DNA of 64,000 nucleotides from Pseudoalteromonas ulvae UL12 (GCF_014925405.1 NZ_AQHJ01000028.1:124001-188000), one strand, 5' to 3'; shown: positions 28,294 through 38,554, numbered from the stretch's first letter. Program-made: numbers and translations. Notes: generated by a model not told the origin, from the letters alone.

Positions 28294-29577
28294 TTATGAG
28301 GCTAACACGGTATAAATGGCCTGACTGAGCTTTTCTATATCTGGTTGTTTACTGATATAGGGAGGCATTAAATAAATTAGCTTGCCAAAAGGGCGGATCC
28401 AAACGCCTAATTCGATAAATCGTTTTTGGATGTCAGCAACATCAACGATATGATCCACCTCAACAACCCCAATAGCACCTAAAACACGCACATTAGTGAC
28501 GCACTTTAACTCACGACAAGGCGCAAGAGCCACATTCAGCCAGTCATTGATCTGTGATACTTGCTTTAAGCAATCGGTACTTTGCAATAATTGGATACTG
28601 GCACACGCAACAGCGCAAGCCAGTGGATTACCCATAAATGTTGGGCCATGCATTAACACTCCGGCTTCGCCTTCGCTGATCCCTATGGCGATTTTGTCTG
28701 TGGTTAACGTGGCCGATAACGTCATGTAGCCACCTGTTAATGCTTTGCCGATACATAAAATATCTGGTTCGATTTGCGCATGCTCAACAGCAAACCATTT
28801 TCCTGTCCGGCCAAAGCCTGTGGCAATTTCGTCGCAAATCAATAAGATATGATACTGATCACACAAATGTCGAACGGCTTTTAAATATTCAGGGTGATAA
28901 AAGTTCATGCCACCTGCATTTTGCACGATAGGTTCAATAATGAAGGCAGCAATGTCTTGATGGTGCTGGTTAAAATACGTTTCAAGAATAGAGACTTCAT
29001 TGTGATCAAATTCTTCACCAAATTGACTCTGTGGAGCAGGTACAAAGACGTGTTGAGGTAAAAAACCTTGATAAAGGCTATGCATCGAGTTAACAGGATC
29101 GCAGACACTCATCGCTGCAAAGGTATCGCCGTGATAGCCTTTGTGGGGCGTCATCAGTTGATTTTTTCCGGTGATCCCTTGGCTTAACCAATATTGTAAG
29201 GCCATTTTTATCGCCACCTCAACACTGACTGAGCCACTGTCAGCTAAGAATACCTTGTTGAGTGAGGGAGGGGTGATCGCCACTAATTTTTTGCAAAGCT
29301 CGACAGCCGGTGCGTGAGTAATGCCACCAAACATGATATGGCTCATATCTTTTAGCTGTTCGTTCACTGCGGCGTTCAAAACTGGGTGGTTATAACCATG
29401 GACTGCGCTCCACCAAGAGGCCATTCCATCAATGAGTTTTTCACCTGATTCGAGGTATATAAAATTTTGCTCTGCATGGGTGACCGGGTAAACAGGTAAG
29501 GGCGCGGTCATAGACGTATACGGGTGCCAAATATGATTTTTATCAAAATTGAGGTCGATAGGTTGTTTTTTGCTCAT
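28294..29577 (-). CDS. bioA: Adenosylmethionine-8-amino-7-oxononanoate aminotransferase
   Basis: A PLP enzyme converting KAPA to DAPA with S-adenosylmethionine as amino donor, the third step of biotin assembly. The 427-residue product shows HIWHPYTSMTAPLPV near the N-terminus, MASWWSAVHGYNHP, the HKGYHGDTFAAMSV region, LICDEIATGFGRTG (PLP aspartate) and LCIGKALTGGYMTLSA with the Schiff-base lysine. It is divergent from bioBFCD across a BirA operator that sits directly in front of the start codon. Confidence 0.97.
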   Translation of the reverse strand: MSKKQPIDLNFDKNHIWHPYTSMTAPLPVYPVTHAEQNFIYLESGEKLIDGMASWWSAVHGYNHPVLNAAVNEQLKDMSHIMFGGITHAPAVELCKKLVAITPPSLNKVFLADSGSVSVEVAIKMALQYWLSQGITGKNQLMTPHKGYHGDTFAAMSVCDPVNSMHSLYQGFLPQHVFVPAPQSQFGEEFDHNEVSILETYFNQHHQDIAAFIIEPIVQNAGGMNFYHPEYLKAVRHLCDQYHILLICDEIATGFGRTGKWFAVEHAQIEPDILCIGKALTGGYMTLSATLTTDKIAIGISEGEAGVLMHGPTFMGNPLACAVACASIQLLQSTDCLKQVSQINDWLNVALAPCRELKCVTNVRVLGAIGVVEVDHIVDVADIQKRFIELGVWIRPFGKLIYLMPPYISKQPDIEKLSQAIYTVLAS

Positions 29578-29611
29578 ATGTAAACTTGGTTTGCTGCGTA
29601 AATGTTGACAA
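29578..29611. promoter_or_regulatory. BirA operator (bioO) between bioA and bioB
   Basis: ATGTAAACT at 29578-29586 and TGTTGACAA at 29603-29611 are separated by 16 bp. The known BirA site is TTGTAAACC-N16-GGTTTACAA, so each arm agrees at 7 of 9 positions with exact spacing. It lies between the divergent bio operons, as in enterobacteria. Biotin-loaded BirA would repress both directions. Confidence 0.78.
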
Positions 29612-29673
29612 TCAAAGGTTGCTCCGTAGACTAACCCAATAAGTGCGATAGAGACAAACTAAAAGAGAACACT

Positions 29674-30717
29674 ATGCAACCTGCCGTTATTCGTCATGAC
29701 TGGACTGTCAGCCAAGTTAAAGAATTATTCGAACAACCTTTTAACGATTTATTATTTCAAGCTGCATCAATTCATCGTCAAAATTTCAAGCCAAACGAAG
29801 TTCAAATTTCGACCTTATTGTCTATTAAAACAGGAGCTTGCCCTGAAGACTGTAAATACTGTCCACAATCGGGTCATTATAAAACAGATCTTGAACGTGA
29901 ACGTTTAATGGAAGTTGAAAAAGTCATCGAGCAAGCCAAGCTTGCCAAAAGCAAAGGTGCAACCCGTTTTTGTATGGGCGCAGCTTGGTCAGATCCTAAA
30001 GATCGTGACATGCCATATATTGAACAAATGGTTAAAGGTGTCAAAGAGCTCGGTTTAGAGACGTGTATGACGCTTGGCATGCTTGATAACCAAAAAGCAC
30101 ACAACTTAAAACAAGCAGGGCTCGATTACTACAATCATAATCTTGATACATCAGCTGAATATTATGAGCAAATTATCACGACCCGTACTTATCAAGATCG
30201 TCTCGATACGATTGATCATGTTCGTGACGCCGGTATGAAAGTATGTTCAGGTGGTATTGTCGGGATGGGCGAAGAAGCTAAAGACCGATTTGGTCTGTTA
30301 ATGAGCTTGGCAAATTTACCGCAACAACCTGAAAGTGTGCCTATTAACATGTTGGTAAAAGTCAAAGGGACGCCACTTGAAAATGTAGAAGATTTAGAGC
30401 ACTTTGATTTTATCCGCACGATAGCTGTGGCGCGTATTATGATGCCAAAAAGCTATGTGCGATTATCAGCAGGGCGAACCGCAATGAATGAGCAAATGCA
30501 GTCAATGTGTTTTTTTGCGGGTGCAAATTCGATTTTTTATGGTGATAAACTCCTCACAACCGAAAACCCAGAAGCTGATGCGGATATGCAATTGCTTAAA
30601 AAGCTCGGCATGAAACCTGAAGAGCGCCAAGATTATTCTGATGAAGCCTATGAGGCGTCTTTATCGTCAGCCATTGCTGATAAAGAAACCGCTGGTCTTT
30701 TTTACGAAGCGCAGTAA
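29674..30717 (+). CDS. bioB: Biotin synthase
   Basis: A radical-SAM enzyme inserting sulfur into dethiobiotin, the last step of biotin synthesis. The 347-residue product carries the SAM-cluster motif [17 protein letters not shown] (CxxxCxxC), the YYNHNLDTS segment with conserved cysteines before and after it (ETCMTLGML and [12 protein letters not shown]), and [15 protein letters not shown] with the 2Fe-2S arginine. Ribosome site AGAG. First gene of bioBFCD; bioF begins immediately after its stop. Confidence 0.98.
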   Translation: MQPAVIRHDWTVSQVKELFEQPFNDLLFQAASIHRQNFKPNEVQISTLLSIKTGACPEDCKYCPQSGHYKTDLERERLMEVEKVIEQAKLAKSKGATRFCMGAAWSDPKDRDMPYIEQMVKGVKELGLETCMTLGMLDNQKAHNLKQAGLDYYNHNLDTSAEYYEQIITTRTYQDRLDTIDHVRDAGMKVCSGGIVGMGEEAKDRFGLLMSLANLPQQPESVPINMLVKVKGTPLENVEDLEHFDFIRTIAVARIMMPKSYVRLSAGRTAMNEQMQSMCFFAGANSIFYGDKLLTTENPEADADMQLLKKLGMKPEERQDYSDEAYEASLSSAIADKETAGLFYEAQ

Positions 30718-31842
30718 ATGGCTTTTGATTATATTGCTGAGCAATTGTGCGAACGCAAATCACAAGCGCTCTTTCGTGAGCGCTTTTTAATAAGCAACAC
30801 ACAAGATTGTCGGATGACGGTTGATGGTGTCAGTTATTTAAATTTTGCCAGTAACAATTATTTAGGCTTAAGCAGTGCCTTGCCAAACACCAGCCAAGCA
30901 GGTAGCCACAGTTCTCCATTAGTGACAGGCTATGTGCAAGCGCATGCGGATTTAGAAACATACTTAGCCAGTGAGCTAGGTTTTGAAGCGTGTTTGTTAT
31001 TTAGCTCAGGTTTTAGTGCCAATAGTAGTGTGCTTAAAACCTTGATGTCTCATGCTGAGAGTGAAATTTTTCAAGATAAACTCAACCATGCAAGTTTAAT
31101 TGACGGAGGCTTAGCTGCAAAAGCGGCTATGACTCGCTTTAATCACAACGATCTATCCCATCTTTCGCGGCGTTTATTAAAATCAAAAGCCAAGCATAAA
31201 CTCATTGTTTCAGAAGGTGTCTTTTCGATGGACGGTGATACCGCACCTATCGAAGCGTTATCGGCACTTGCAAAACAACATGATGCATGGCTAATGATTG
31301 ATGATGCACATGGCTTTGGTGTACTCGGACAGCATGGTAAAGGCAGTTGTTATCTTGATGAAGGTATTAAACCAGATCTGTTGATTCTAACTTTTGGCAA
31401 GGCGGTCGCAAGCAGCGGTGCTTGTGTACTTTGTAGCCGCGAAGTGCGCGATTATTTGATTCAATTTAATCGAGATTATATTTATTCAACAGCTATGTCC
31501 CCTATGGTGGCTGAGATCACCTTGCAGCACATTCAACGCCTGTTTCACGCAGATGATTTACGTCATAAACTGACAAGTAATATTCGCTATTTTAAACAAC
31601 TGTGTAATGAGCACAATATTGCTTTAATGTCCTCTTCGACGGCGATTCAACCTGTTGTCATTGGTGATGCGGATACAACCTTAACGGTTGCCAATGAATT
31701 AAAAAAGCGAGGTTTTTGGGTCGGGGCGATTCGCCCGCCAACCGTTGCTTATAATACCGCACGTTTACGGATCACTTTAACAGCGTCGCACAGCCAAGCC
31801 GATATTATGTCATTAGTTAATCAGTTGAAGCAGTTATTATGA
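30718..31842 (+). CDS. bioF: 8-amino-7-oxononanoate synthase
   Basis: A PLP enzyme condensing pimeloyl-ACP with alanine to KAPA. The 374-residue product has NFASNNYLGLS near the N-terminus, the DKLNHASLIDGG segment, IVSEGVFSMDGDTAP, MIDDAHGFGVLGQHGKG (PLP-binding Asp/His) and ILTFGKAVASSGACV with the Schiff-base lysine. The ATG at 30718 directly follows the bioB stop. It overlaps bioC by 4 bases, so translation is coupled along the operon. Confidence 0.96.
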   Translation: MAFDYIAEQLCERKSQALFRERFLISNTQDCRMTVDGVSYLNFASNNYLGLSSALPNTSQAGSHSSPLVTGYVQAHADLETYLASELGFEACLLFSSGFSANSSVLKTLMSHAESEIFQDKLNHASLIDGGLAAKAAMTRFNHNDLSHLSRRLLKSKAKHKLIVSEGVFSMDGDTAPIEALSALAKQHDAWLMIDDAHGFGVLGQHGKGSCYLDEGIKPDLLILTFGKAVASSGACVLCSREVRDYLIQFNRDYIYSTAMSPMVAEITLQHIQRLFHADDLRHKLTSNIRYFKQLCNEHNIALMSSSTAIQPVVIGDADTTLTVANELKKRGFWVGAIRPPTVAYNTARLRITLTASHSQADIMSLVNQLKQLL

Positions 31843-32615
31843 GCGCTGTTGTTATAAACACCCAAAAGCTAAAAGCTCAGACGCAACTTAAGTTTTCTAA
31901 CGCTGCAGCCAATTATGCACACAATGCCCAAGTCCAGCAGCAAAGTTCACAGCAGTTATTTGAATTTGTGCAATCGCACCCAACGGGGATTTGTCTCGAC
32001 TTAGGATCGGGGCCAGGTGTCAATTGTGATATGTTACGAACGTATTTTCCTCATGTCATCGCGATGGATTTAAGTTTTAATATGTTAAGTACCTTCGAAC
32101 AAGGCATTGAGGTAACACGTTGCTGTGCTGATATGGATAGCTTACCGTTCCAGTCATCCTCTTTAGAGGCGGTGTTTAGTAACTTTGCGAGCCAGTGGTC
32201 GAGTGATTTTTCATCATTAATCAATGAACTGTATCGAGTATTAAAACCAGGTGGACGAGTATATTTAACAAATGTACTGTCGGGTTCATTAGATGAAATT
32301 CGCATGGCGTGGCAAGCGATTGATTCAGAGCCTCATATCAATGAATTTTTATCGGTCGAGCATTTCTATGCTATTGCAGAGCAATCTGCTTTTAACGTTA
32401 AGCATTTGGATCATCAGGTTCATCAGCAGTATTTTGTCCGACCCATTGATGCATTGCGTTCGATTAAAGCCATTGGCGCAAACACTAAGCTGAGTCACGC
32501 ATCCTCGGGTCTAATGGGCAAACAGCAGTATCAGAATTTATTACAGGCTTACCCTGCAACGGATCGCGGGTGTGCGGTCAGTTATCATGTCGGATATATG
32601 GTATTAGAGAAATGA
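31839..32615 (+). CDS. bioC: Malonyl-ACP O-methyltransferase
   Basis: A SAM-dependent methyltransferase that caps malonyl-ACP so that fatty-acid synthesis can build the pimeloyl chain. The 258-residue product has NAAANYAHNAQVQQQSS near the N-terminus, the glycine-rich SAM motif CLDLGSGPGVNCDML (about residues 52-66), DMDSLPFQSSSLEAVFSNFASQW and LYRVLKPGGRVYL. It sits between bioF and bioD with 4-base overlaps on both sides. No bioH-like esterase gene is in the window. Confidence 0.95.
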   Translation: MSAVVINTQKLKAQTQLKFSNAAANYAHNAQVQQQSSQQLFEFVQSHPTGICLDLGSGPGVNCDMLRTYFPHVIAMDLSFNMLSTFEQGIEVTRCCADMDSLPFQSSSLEAVFSNFASQWSSDFSSLINELYRVLKPGGRVYLTNVLSGSLDEIRMAWQAIDSEPHINEFLSVEHFYAIAEQSAFNVKHLDHQVHQQYFVRPIDALRSIKAIGANTKLSHASSGLMGKQQYQNLLQAYPATDRGCAVSYHVGYMVLEK

Positions 32616-33292
32616 AACAATTTTTTATTACAGGCACAGATACAGAAGTAGGCAAAACACACATCAGTTGTTTATTACTTAAATTTATTCAAAATTACGG
32701 CCATCGTGCCTTGGGGTTTAAACCGATTGCAGCCGGTGCTGAAGAAGCCTTTGGGCAATGGGTTAATGATGATGCGCTGTCGTTACTCGAAAGCAGTAAT
32801 GTTAATGTGCCATACAATACCGTTAATCCATTTGTTTTTGCTGAGCCCATCGCGCCCCATATAGCGGCAAAAAATACTGGTAAAACAATCACGCTGGCAA
32901 GTTTGTCGGCAAGTTATCGTGCAATTAAAGCCACAGATGCTGATTATTTACTTACAGAAGGCGCGGGGGGCTGGGCATTACCCATCAATGATACTGATTA
33001 TTTGTACGATTGGGTTAAAGCCGAGAACTTACCAGTTATATTAGTGGTGGGGTTAAAACTCGGGTGTTTAAACCATGCGTTATTGACGCAGGCTCATATG
33101 CAGCAATTAGGCATTAATTGTGTGGGTTGGATTGCCAATCATATTGATAACACTATGCTCGAGCAACAAGCCAATATCGCGTCACTAAAAGAGCGCCTAA
33201 CCATGCCATTATTAGCCATCGCCCCTTATGCTGATGAGCAAGCGAAATTGCAAGTTCATGATGTTTTATTAGATGCCCTCAAACTGCGCTAA
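32612..33292 (+). CDS. bioD: Dethiobiotin synthetase
   Basis: An ATP-dependent carboxylase closing the ureido ring of dethiobiotin. The 226-residue product opens MKQFFITGTDTEVGKTHISC (P-loop GTDTEVGKT), followed by GFKPIAAG, NPFVFAEPIAPHIAA and LLTEGAGGWALPIN. ATG 32612 overlaps the bioC stop (ATGA); the longer frame from 32570 is not needed. Last gene of the operon; no clear terminator follows. Confidence 0.97.
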   Translation: MKQFFITGTDTEVGKTHISCLLLKFIQNYGHRALGFKPIAAGAEEAFGQWVNDDALSLLESSNVNVPYNTVNPFVFAEPIAPHIAAKNTGKTITLASLSASYRAIKATDADYLLTEGAGGWALPINDTDYLYDWVKAENLPVILVVGLKLGCLNHALLTQAHMQQLGINCVGWIANHIDNTMLEQQANIASLKERLTMPLLAIAPYADEQAKLQVHDVLLDALKLR

Positions 33293-33462
33293 CGCCACCT
33301 AAAATAAGCATTTATTTACTGTGTGTTTAGTTTAAATTTATTTATTTGAATGCTTTCGATTGTGCTTGAGTCTCTGTAAAGACTGAGGCACACTCACGCA
33401 AAATTCCCGGGGTTATTCATCGCCAGTCATGACATTTTGTAACACAAATCTGTCTAAACTGA

Positions 33463-33489
33463 CTTGGCTTTACTGTTTACACCCCAATA
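33463..33489 (+). promoter_or_regulatory. Heat-shock (sigma-32-like) promoter of htpX
   Basis: CTTGGC, a 13-bp spacer and CCCCAA match the sigma-32 pattern CTTGAA-N(11-16)-CCCCAT well, about 70 bp before the htpX start. htpX is a heat- and envelope-stress gene in E. coli, which supports the reading. Confidence 0.58.
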
Positions 33490-33559
33490 TCAAAGTTAAT
33501 CGATGTTGCGAAAGTGCACGTATCGATTACTAGGTATATTGCTTAACTATGAGGTTACT

Positions 33560-34423
33560 ATGAAACGCGTTGTTCTTTTTTTAATTACTAACTTAGCTGT
33601 AATGCTAGTGTTAGGAATTGTGTTATCGATATTAATGAGCGTCTTTGGTATTGATAACCGTAGTCTGGGTGGGATCTTAATGATTTCAACTGTGTTTGGT
33701 TTTGGTGGTTCGTTTATTTCTTTGTTTATGTCAAAGTGGATGGCGAAAAAATCAACTGGGGCGTTGGTGATTGAACAACCGCGTAATGAAACAGAGAAGT
33801 GGTTAATTGATACAGTGGCAGCGCAGGCAAAAAAAGCAAACATTGCGATGCCAGAAGTAGCCATTTATGACAGCCCTGAAATGAATGCTTTTGCTACCGG
33901 TCCAAGCAAAAATAATTCGTTGGTCGCGGTGAGCACTGGCTTGCTCCACAGTATGAATGCCGATGAGGCAGAAGCCGTTTTAGCCCATGAAGTATCGCAT
34001 ATTGCCAATGGTGATATGGTGACGTTGACGCTTATTCAAGGTGTTGTTAATACCTTTGTTATCTTTATTTCAAAAGTGTTAGCGGGCATAGTCGATAATT
34101 TCTTAAATAGTTCTGAAGAAGAGAATTCAGGCCCATCATGGACTTATTTTATATTCGATATGATTTTCCAAATTGTATTTGGTATTTTAGCATCGGTGGT
34201 CGTGGCTTACTTTAGTCGTAAACGTGAATTTGCCGCAGATAAAGGCGCGGCTGATTTAGTGGGCGCTCATAAAATGCGTGCAGCGCTTGAGCGTTTACAA
34301 GCAAATCATCCTTCGCAGTTACAGGGTTCGATGATGGCATTTGGTATTGCATCAGGCAAAGGCGTTGCGGATTTCTTCTCATCTCACCCGCCGCTTGAAG
34401 AGCGAATCAACGCATTACGCTAA
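33560..34423 (+). CDS. htpX: Membrane zinc metalloprotease HtpX
   Basis: An M48B protease that degrades misfolded inner-membrane proteins alongside FtsH. The 287-residue product has two N-terminal helices (about 4-28 and 38-56) and ends its first cytosolic part with the HEVSH zinc motif (143-147) in [15 protein letters not shown]. Two further helices span about 155-180 and 197-217, and [12 protein letters not shown] (E223, D227) gives the third ligand. The start is ATG 33560, preceded by GAGG. A terminator follows at 34443. Confidence 0.97.
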   Translation: MKRVVLFLITNLAVMLVLGIVLSILMSVFGIDNRSLGGILMISTVFGFGGSFISLFMSKWMAKKSTGALVIEQPRNETEKWLIDTVAAQAKKANIAMPEVAIYDSPEMNAFATGPSKNNSLVAVSTGLLHSMNADEAEAVLAHEVSHIANGDMVTLTLIQGVVNTFVIFISKVLAGIVDNFLNSSEEENSGPSWTYFIFDMIFQIVFGILASVVVAYFSRKREFAADKGAADLVGAHKMRAALERLQANHPSQLQGSMMAFGIASGKGVADFFSSHPPLEERINALR

Positions 34424-34442
34424 TTTTTGAATAGTTGATAAA

Positions 34443-34474
34443 TGAAAAGCGCTGTAAAAACAGCGCTTTTTTTT
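34443..34474 (+). terminator. Intrinsic terminator of htpX
   Basis: AAAAGCGCTG/CAGCGCTTTT with a 6-base loop and a long T tract. Confidence 0.88.
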
Positions 34475-34571
34475 GTTTCAGAAACTGATCCATTTGGTTA
34501 TAGGTGATCACCTATCATCTAGTTATAGTGGATAATTACATTTGTTCCAGTTAATTCTACAATTAATCTGA

Positions 34572-34778
34572 TTATTTATTTTCTGACTGCGTACGTGCGA
34601 GTGCATTGGGTAACAAAACCTCTACTACTTCACGGGCGTCTAAGGTATAGCGAATACCATCAAACATTACTGAGGTTTTTTCGTTGATACTGGTGATGCC
34701 AGTGAGTGTCCAACCTTCACCTCTTTTTGGGCAATAAACAGTGGTAGTTGGTTGAATTACTTTAAATGTATCAGTCAT
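34572..34778 (-). CDS. Conserved small cytosolic protein, unknown
   Basis: A 68-residue protein, MTDTFKVIQPTTTVYCPKRGEGWTLTGITSINEKTSVMFDGIRYTLDAREV and a short tail. It has a beta-rich SH3-barrel-like look with one cysteine and no signal peptide. A good GGAG ribosome site precedes the ATG at 34778. It stands alone on the minus strand between htpX and the acetyltransferase gene. I recognise no family. Confidence 0.62.
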   Translation of the reverse strand: MTDTFKVIQPTTTVYCPKRGEGWTLTGITSINEKTSVMFDGIRYTLDAREVVEVLLPNALARTQSENK

Positions 34779-34912
34779 TTAAAACTCCATAAACACTAAA
34801 TTGGTGTGTGAATTACTTGGGTATTTTGCTACTCAGCGGCGGATTAAAATGTTAGGCTTATATTTGAATTTACCAACCATAATACCACGCATAAATAGGG
34901 AAGGTTGCATTA

Positions 34913-35407
34913 ATGATTAAACAACCTGACTTTGTGACCAAACGCTTAAAACTGTTGCCAATTTCACATCGCCATGCAGCCTCTTTATGGCCAATATTAT
35001 CACACCCCATGGTTCGTCAGTACAACGATATTCCTGAGTTTGTGGATAAAACGGAGTTTCGTGATTATTTACAAACAGATATTGAACTTTGGTATCAAGG
35101 CCACGGAGGACGTTGGGTGATTGATTTCCAAGGGCTGATTATTGGGAGTTGTGGCTTGTATCCATTAAATGATGAATGTAGCCATTTACAGCTGAGTTTT
35201 GAATTATCACCTGATTATTGGCGACAAGGTTTAATGTACGAAGCCTGTAGCAGACTGTTAGAAGTATCTTTTTCTGAGTTAAATATCCCTAACAGACCCA
35301 TTTTTGCACGCTGTAAAGCGCAAAATGTGCAAAGTATTACTTTACTTGAAAAGCTAGGGTTTAAATATGCAACTCAGACAGAGCAATATCATGAATACAC
35401 AAAGTAA
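34913..35407 (+). CDS. GNAT-family N-acetyltransferase (RimJ/RimL type)
   Basis: A 164-residue single-domain GNAT. MIKQPDFVTKRLKLLPISHRHAASLWPIL is the typical Acetyltransf_3 start. GGRWVIDFQGLIIGSCGLYPL and FELSPDYWRQGLMYEACSRLLEVSF give the core strands and the acetyl-CoA pyrophosphate loop region (WRQGLMYEA, Q/RxxGxxxEA). CKAQNVQSITLLEKLGFKY is the C-terminal motif. The family acetylates protein N-termini, antibiotics or small molecules; the substrate is unknown. Confidence 0.9.
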   Translation: MIKQPDFVTKRLKLLPISHRHAASLWPILSHPMVRQYNDIPEFVDKTEFRDYLQTDIELWYQGHGGRWVIDFQGLIIGSCGLYPLNDECSHLQLSFELSPDYWRQGLMYEACSRLLEVSFSELNIPNRPIFARCKAQNVQSITLLEKLGFKYATQTEQYHEYTK

Positions 35408-35554
35408 ACAGAGAGAACACATCATACTTATATTTATTAATAAATATATCGCATCGATAGAGTAAAAAATAAAGAAGGCTTATCAAAATAGGTGGGAATA
35501 GATAGTCGAATAAGGTCACTCGTCGCGAAAGTTCACCACGAGTAACCAAGTCGT

Positions 35555-36646
35555 TTATTTATACAAACGCGGTATTTGTGTTAACCAATTATATGGATCG
35601 TCACAGCGACCGTTTTGAATATCAGAATACAATTGATAGAGCTTTTTCGTAACTGGGCCAACCTGTCCATCGGCGACTTGAATAATAGTATTATCTTCAA
35701 AGATGTATTCACCTACAGCAGACACAACAGCCGCAGTACCAAAACCGCCAGCTTCGACAATTTCACCTGAGCGCACATCGGCAATAAAATCATCAATCAT
35801 GATGGTTTCTTGCTTGATTTCACAGCCTAAATGTTCGCCTAGCGCTAACACCGATTGCGACGTAATTGATTTTAAGATTGTATCAGTAAATGTTGGGATG
35901 ATCAGCGTGCCATCTTTTCGGACATGAAAGTGATTCATGGCGCCAGCTTCTTCAATTTGTTGATTATTGGCATCTAAATACAACACCTGCGCAGCACCAA
36001 ATTCTTTCGCTGCGGTGGCGGCTCTCAGCGATGCCGCGTAATTTCCTGATGCTTTGGCTGCACCTGTGCCACCACTGACGGCGCGGTGATATTTTTTAGA
36101 CACTAATAATCGAATTGCACTATTGTTGCCATCTGGGTAGTACGCGCCACTTGGACTTATTACGACACAATAGGTGTATGCATTGGCACTGCGCACAGAT
36201 AAATTATCTTCAGTCGCGAACATAAATGGGCGAATATAAAAACATGCTCCCTCTTGGCGAGGAAACCAAAGGCGTTCAACATCAATTAACGCTTCAATCG
36301 CTTGTTTTTGCATCTCAGCTGGAACATGAGGCATGCATAAAATACTGGCTGAGGTATTTAAGCGTTCGATGTTTTTATCGAGTCGAAACGTATAGATTTC
36401 ATCGTTTGGGTGAAGAAATGCTTTTGCTCCTTCAAAAATGGATTGACCATAATGTAGCGCCATTGCACCCGGTGATATCGGTAACGGGCCAAAAGATGTG
36501 ACCCGAGGATTTTGCCATTGTCCATCAGCGTAATCCATTACAAACATATGATCGGTTCTGATGCGACCGAAGCCGATGTTTTCTGTTGGTTGATAGGGCG
36601 TTGAACGGCGCTGTGAGGCTGATTTTAGTTGATATTTTATTTCCAC
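35555..36646 (-). CDS. ilvE: Branched-chain amino acid aminotransferase
   Basis: A fold-type IV PLP enzyme for the last step of valine, leucine and isoleucine synthesis and the first step of their breakdown. At 363 residues it belongs to the longer class (eukaryotic/Bacillus-like) rather than the 309-residue E. coli form. It has FGRIRTDHMFVMDYADGQW, ALHYGQSIFEGAKAF, KYHRAVSGGTGAAKASGNYAAS (lysine region), YLDANNQQIEEAGAMNHF and the glycine-rich SGEIVEAGGFGTAAVVSAVG. It is divergent from ybiT and probably stands alone. Confidence 0.95.
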   Translation of the reverse strand: MEIKYQLKSASQRRSTPYQPTENIGFGRIRTDHMFVMDYADGQWQNPRVTSFGPLPISPGAMALHYGQSIFEGAKAFLHPNDEIYTFRLDKNIERLNTSASILCMPHVPAEMQKQAIEALIDVERLWFPRQEGACFYIRPFMFATEDNLSVRSANAYTYCVVISPSGAYYPDGNNSAIRLLVSKKYHRAVSGGTGAAKASGNYAASLRAATAAKEFGAAQVLYLDANNQQIEEAGAMNHFHVRKDGTLIIPTFTDTILKSITSQSVLALGEHLGCEIKQETIMIDDFIADVRSGEIVEAGGFGTAAVVSAVGEYIFEDNTIIQVADGQVGPVTKKLYQLYSDIQNGRCDDPYNWLTQIPRLYK

Positions 36647-36950
36647 TGGGGCTACCTAGACTGTCTGATGATGCTTTTTTATTGACGATAAATATATCGC
36701 TGAAGACTCAATTGACACAAAAAGCATGTTGTAAACGTTAATATGCATGCATAATGTATTTGTTTTATACAAAATGCAAACCTTCTATGTTTTATCCTTT
36801 TAACGGTGTGATTTGCGCTGATTGCTCACTAAAGCTAAGCCTGTTAAACGCGTATTAATAGTCGCAAATACCGCCTAGTTACGCTAAAATCCCAGCAATT
36901 TAAAAATACAGTAATAAGTCCACATAGTTTATGCGGCGGGGGATACACCT
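36647..36950. other. Divergent promoter region of ilvE and ybiT
   Basis: About 300 bp without a gene. An 8-codon frame (ATG 36931 to TAA 36957) overlaps the proposed ybiT start out of frame. I see no leader peptide rich in branched-chain codons ahead of ilvE. Confidence 0.55.
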
Positions 36951-38537
36951 ATCTTAAGTACAGCAAATATCACCATGCAATTTGGTGCTAAGCCTTTATT
37001 CGAAAATATCTCAGTTAAATTTGGTGAAGGGAATCGTTACGGTTTAATTGGCGCCAATGGTTGCGGTAAATCAACGTTTATGAAGATATTAAGTGGTGAA
37101 CTTGAGCCTTCTGCTGGTAATGTCAGTGCCGATCCCAACGAACGTGTCGCTAAACTAAATCAGGATCAATTTGCTTATGAGCAATATTCTGTCATCGATA
37201 CCGTGATTATGGGTCATAAAGAGTTATGGGACGTTAAACAAGAACGTGACCGTATTTATTCACTTCCTGAAATGACTGAAGAAGATGGCATGCGAGTCGC
37301 CGATCTCGAAACTGAGTTTGCTGAAATGGACGGTTACTCAGCTGAAGCCAAAGCAGGTGAGTTGCTCTTAGGTGTTGGTATCGATGTTGCCCAGCATTAT
37401 GGTTTGATGTCAGAGATCGCACCAGGATGGAAATTACGAGTGTTACTCGCGCAAGTACTGTTTGCTGAACCCGATATTATGCTGCTTGATGAGCCAACCA
37501 ATAACTTGGATATCTATGCAATCAAATGGTTAGAAGATATTTTGAACCAGCGTAATTGCACTATGATTATTATTTCTCATGACCGTCACTTTTTAAACTC
37601 AGTGTGTACACATATGGCGGATATCGATTACGGTGAGTTACGCTTGTATCCGGGTAATTATGATGAGTATATGTTTGCAGCGACACAAGCACGCGAGCGT
37701 TTATTATCTGATAATGCGAAGAAAAAAGCTCAAATATCTGAACTTCAGCAGTTTGTTTCACGTTTCTCTGCTAATGCATCAAAAGCAAAACAAGCAACCT
37801 CTCGAGCGAAACAAATTGATAAGATTCAATTAGCAGAAGTCAAAGCGTCAAGCCGTCAAAATCCGTTTATTCGTTTTGTTCAAGAAAAGCAGTTATTTCG
37901 TAATGCATTAGAACTTGATAATTTAACTCAAGGATTTGAAGGCACATTGTTCGATAACTTGACCGGGTTAGTCGAAGTTGGCGAGCGAATCGCAATTATT
38001 GGTGAAAATGGTGCGGGTAAAACCACATTGCTAAATACCTTAGCGGGTGTATTACCGCCTAAAGCTGGGGCATTTAAATGGTCAGAAAATTCAAATATTG
38101 GTTATTATGCGCAAGATCATGCTCATGATTTTGAAAAAGACCAAACATTGTTTGAATGGATGGAGCAATGGCAACAACCTGGTGATGACGAACAAGTTGT
38201 CCGTAGTTATTTAGGTCGTTTACTGTTTTCTCAAAATGATATCACTAAGTCAGTGAAAGTCATTTCAGGGGGAGAACAAGGTCGCATGTTATTTGGTAAG
38301 TTAATGATGCACAAACCAAATATTTTGCTAATGGATGAACCTACCAATCATATGGATATGGAATCAATCGAGTCTCTAAATACAGCCCTAGAAAACTATG
38401 AAGGCACACTGCTGTTTGTCTCTCATGACCGTCAATTTGTCTCGTCATTGGCAACCCGTATCTGGGAAATCAAAGACGGCAAAATAATTGACTTCCAAGG
38501 TACTTATGATGAATACCTTGCGACAAAAGAAGCGTAA
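36951..38537 (+). CDS. ybiT: ABC-F ATPase YbiT
   Basis: A cytosolic ribosome-associated ABC-F protein with two ATPase domains: the first Walker A is GANGCGKST and its Walker B is [12 protein letters not shown] linker about residues 225-300 is charged ([22 protein letters not shown]). The second domain has [10 protein letters not shown] and [11 protein letters not shown]. The sequence is very close to E. coli YbiT ([17 protein letters not shown]). E. coli YbiT has eight residues before that Met; here ILSTANIT lies upstream in frame, giving 528 residues, and would start at ATC 36951 behind GGGGG. ATG 36975 is the fallback. A terminator follows at 38555. Confidence 0.93.
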   Translation: MLSTANITMQFGAKPLFENISVKFGEGNRYGLIGANGCGKSTFMKILSGELEPSAGNVSADPNERVAKLNQDQFAYEQYSVIDTVIMGHKELWDVKQERDRIYSLPEMTEEDGMRVADLETEFAEMDGYSAEAKAGELLLGVGIDVAQHYGLMSEIAPGWKLRVLLAQVLFAEPDIMLLDEPTNNLDIYAIKWLEDILNQRNCTMIIISHDRHFLNSVCTHMADIDYGELRLYPGNYDEYMFAATQARERLLSDNAKKKAQISELQQFVSRFSANASKAKQATSRAKQIDKIQLAEVKASSRQNPFIRFVQEKQLFRNALELDNLTQGFEGTLFDNLTGLVEVGERIAIIGENGAGKTTLLNTLAGVLPPKAGAFKWSENSNIGYYAQDHAHDFEKDQTLFEWMEQWQQPGDDEQVVRSYLGRLLFSQNDITKSVKVISGGEQGRMLFGKLMMHKPNILLMDEPTNHMDMESIESLNTALENYEGTLLFVSHDRQFVSSLATRIWEIKDGKIIDFQGTYDEYLATKEA

Positions 38538-38554
38538 TGTATAACTGATATTCA

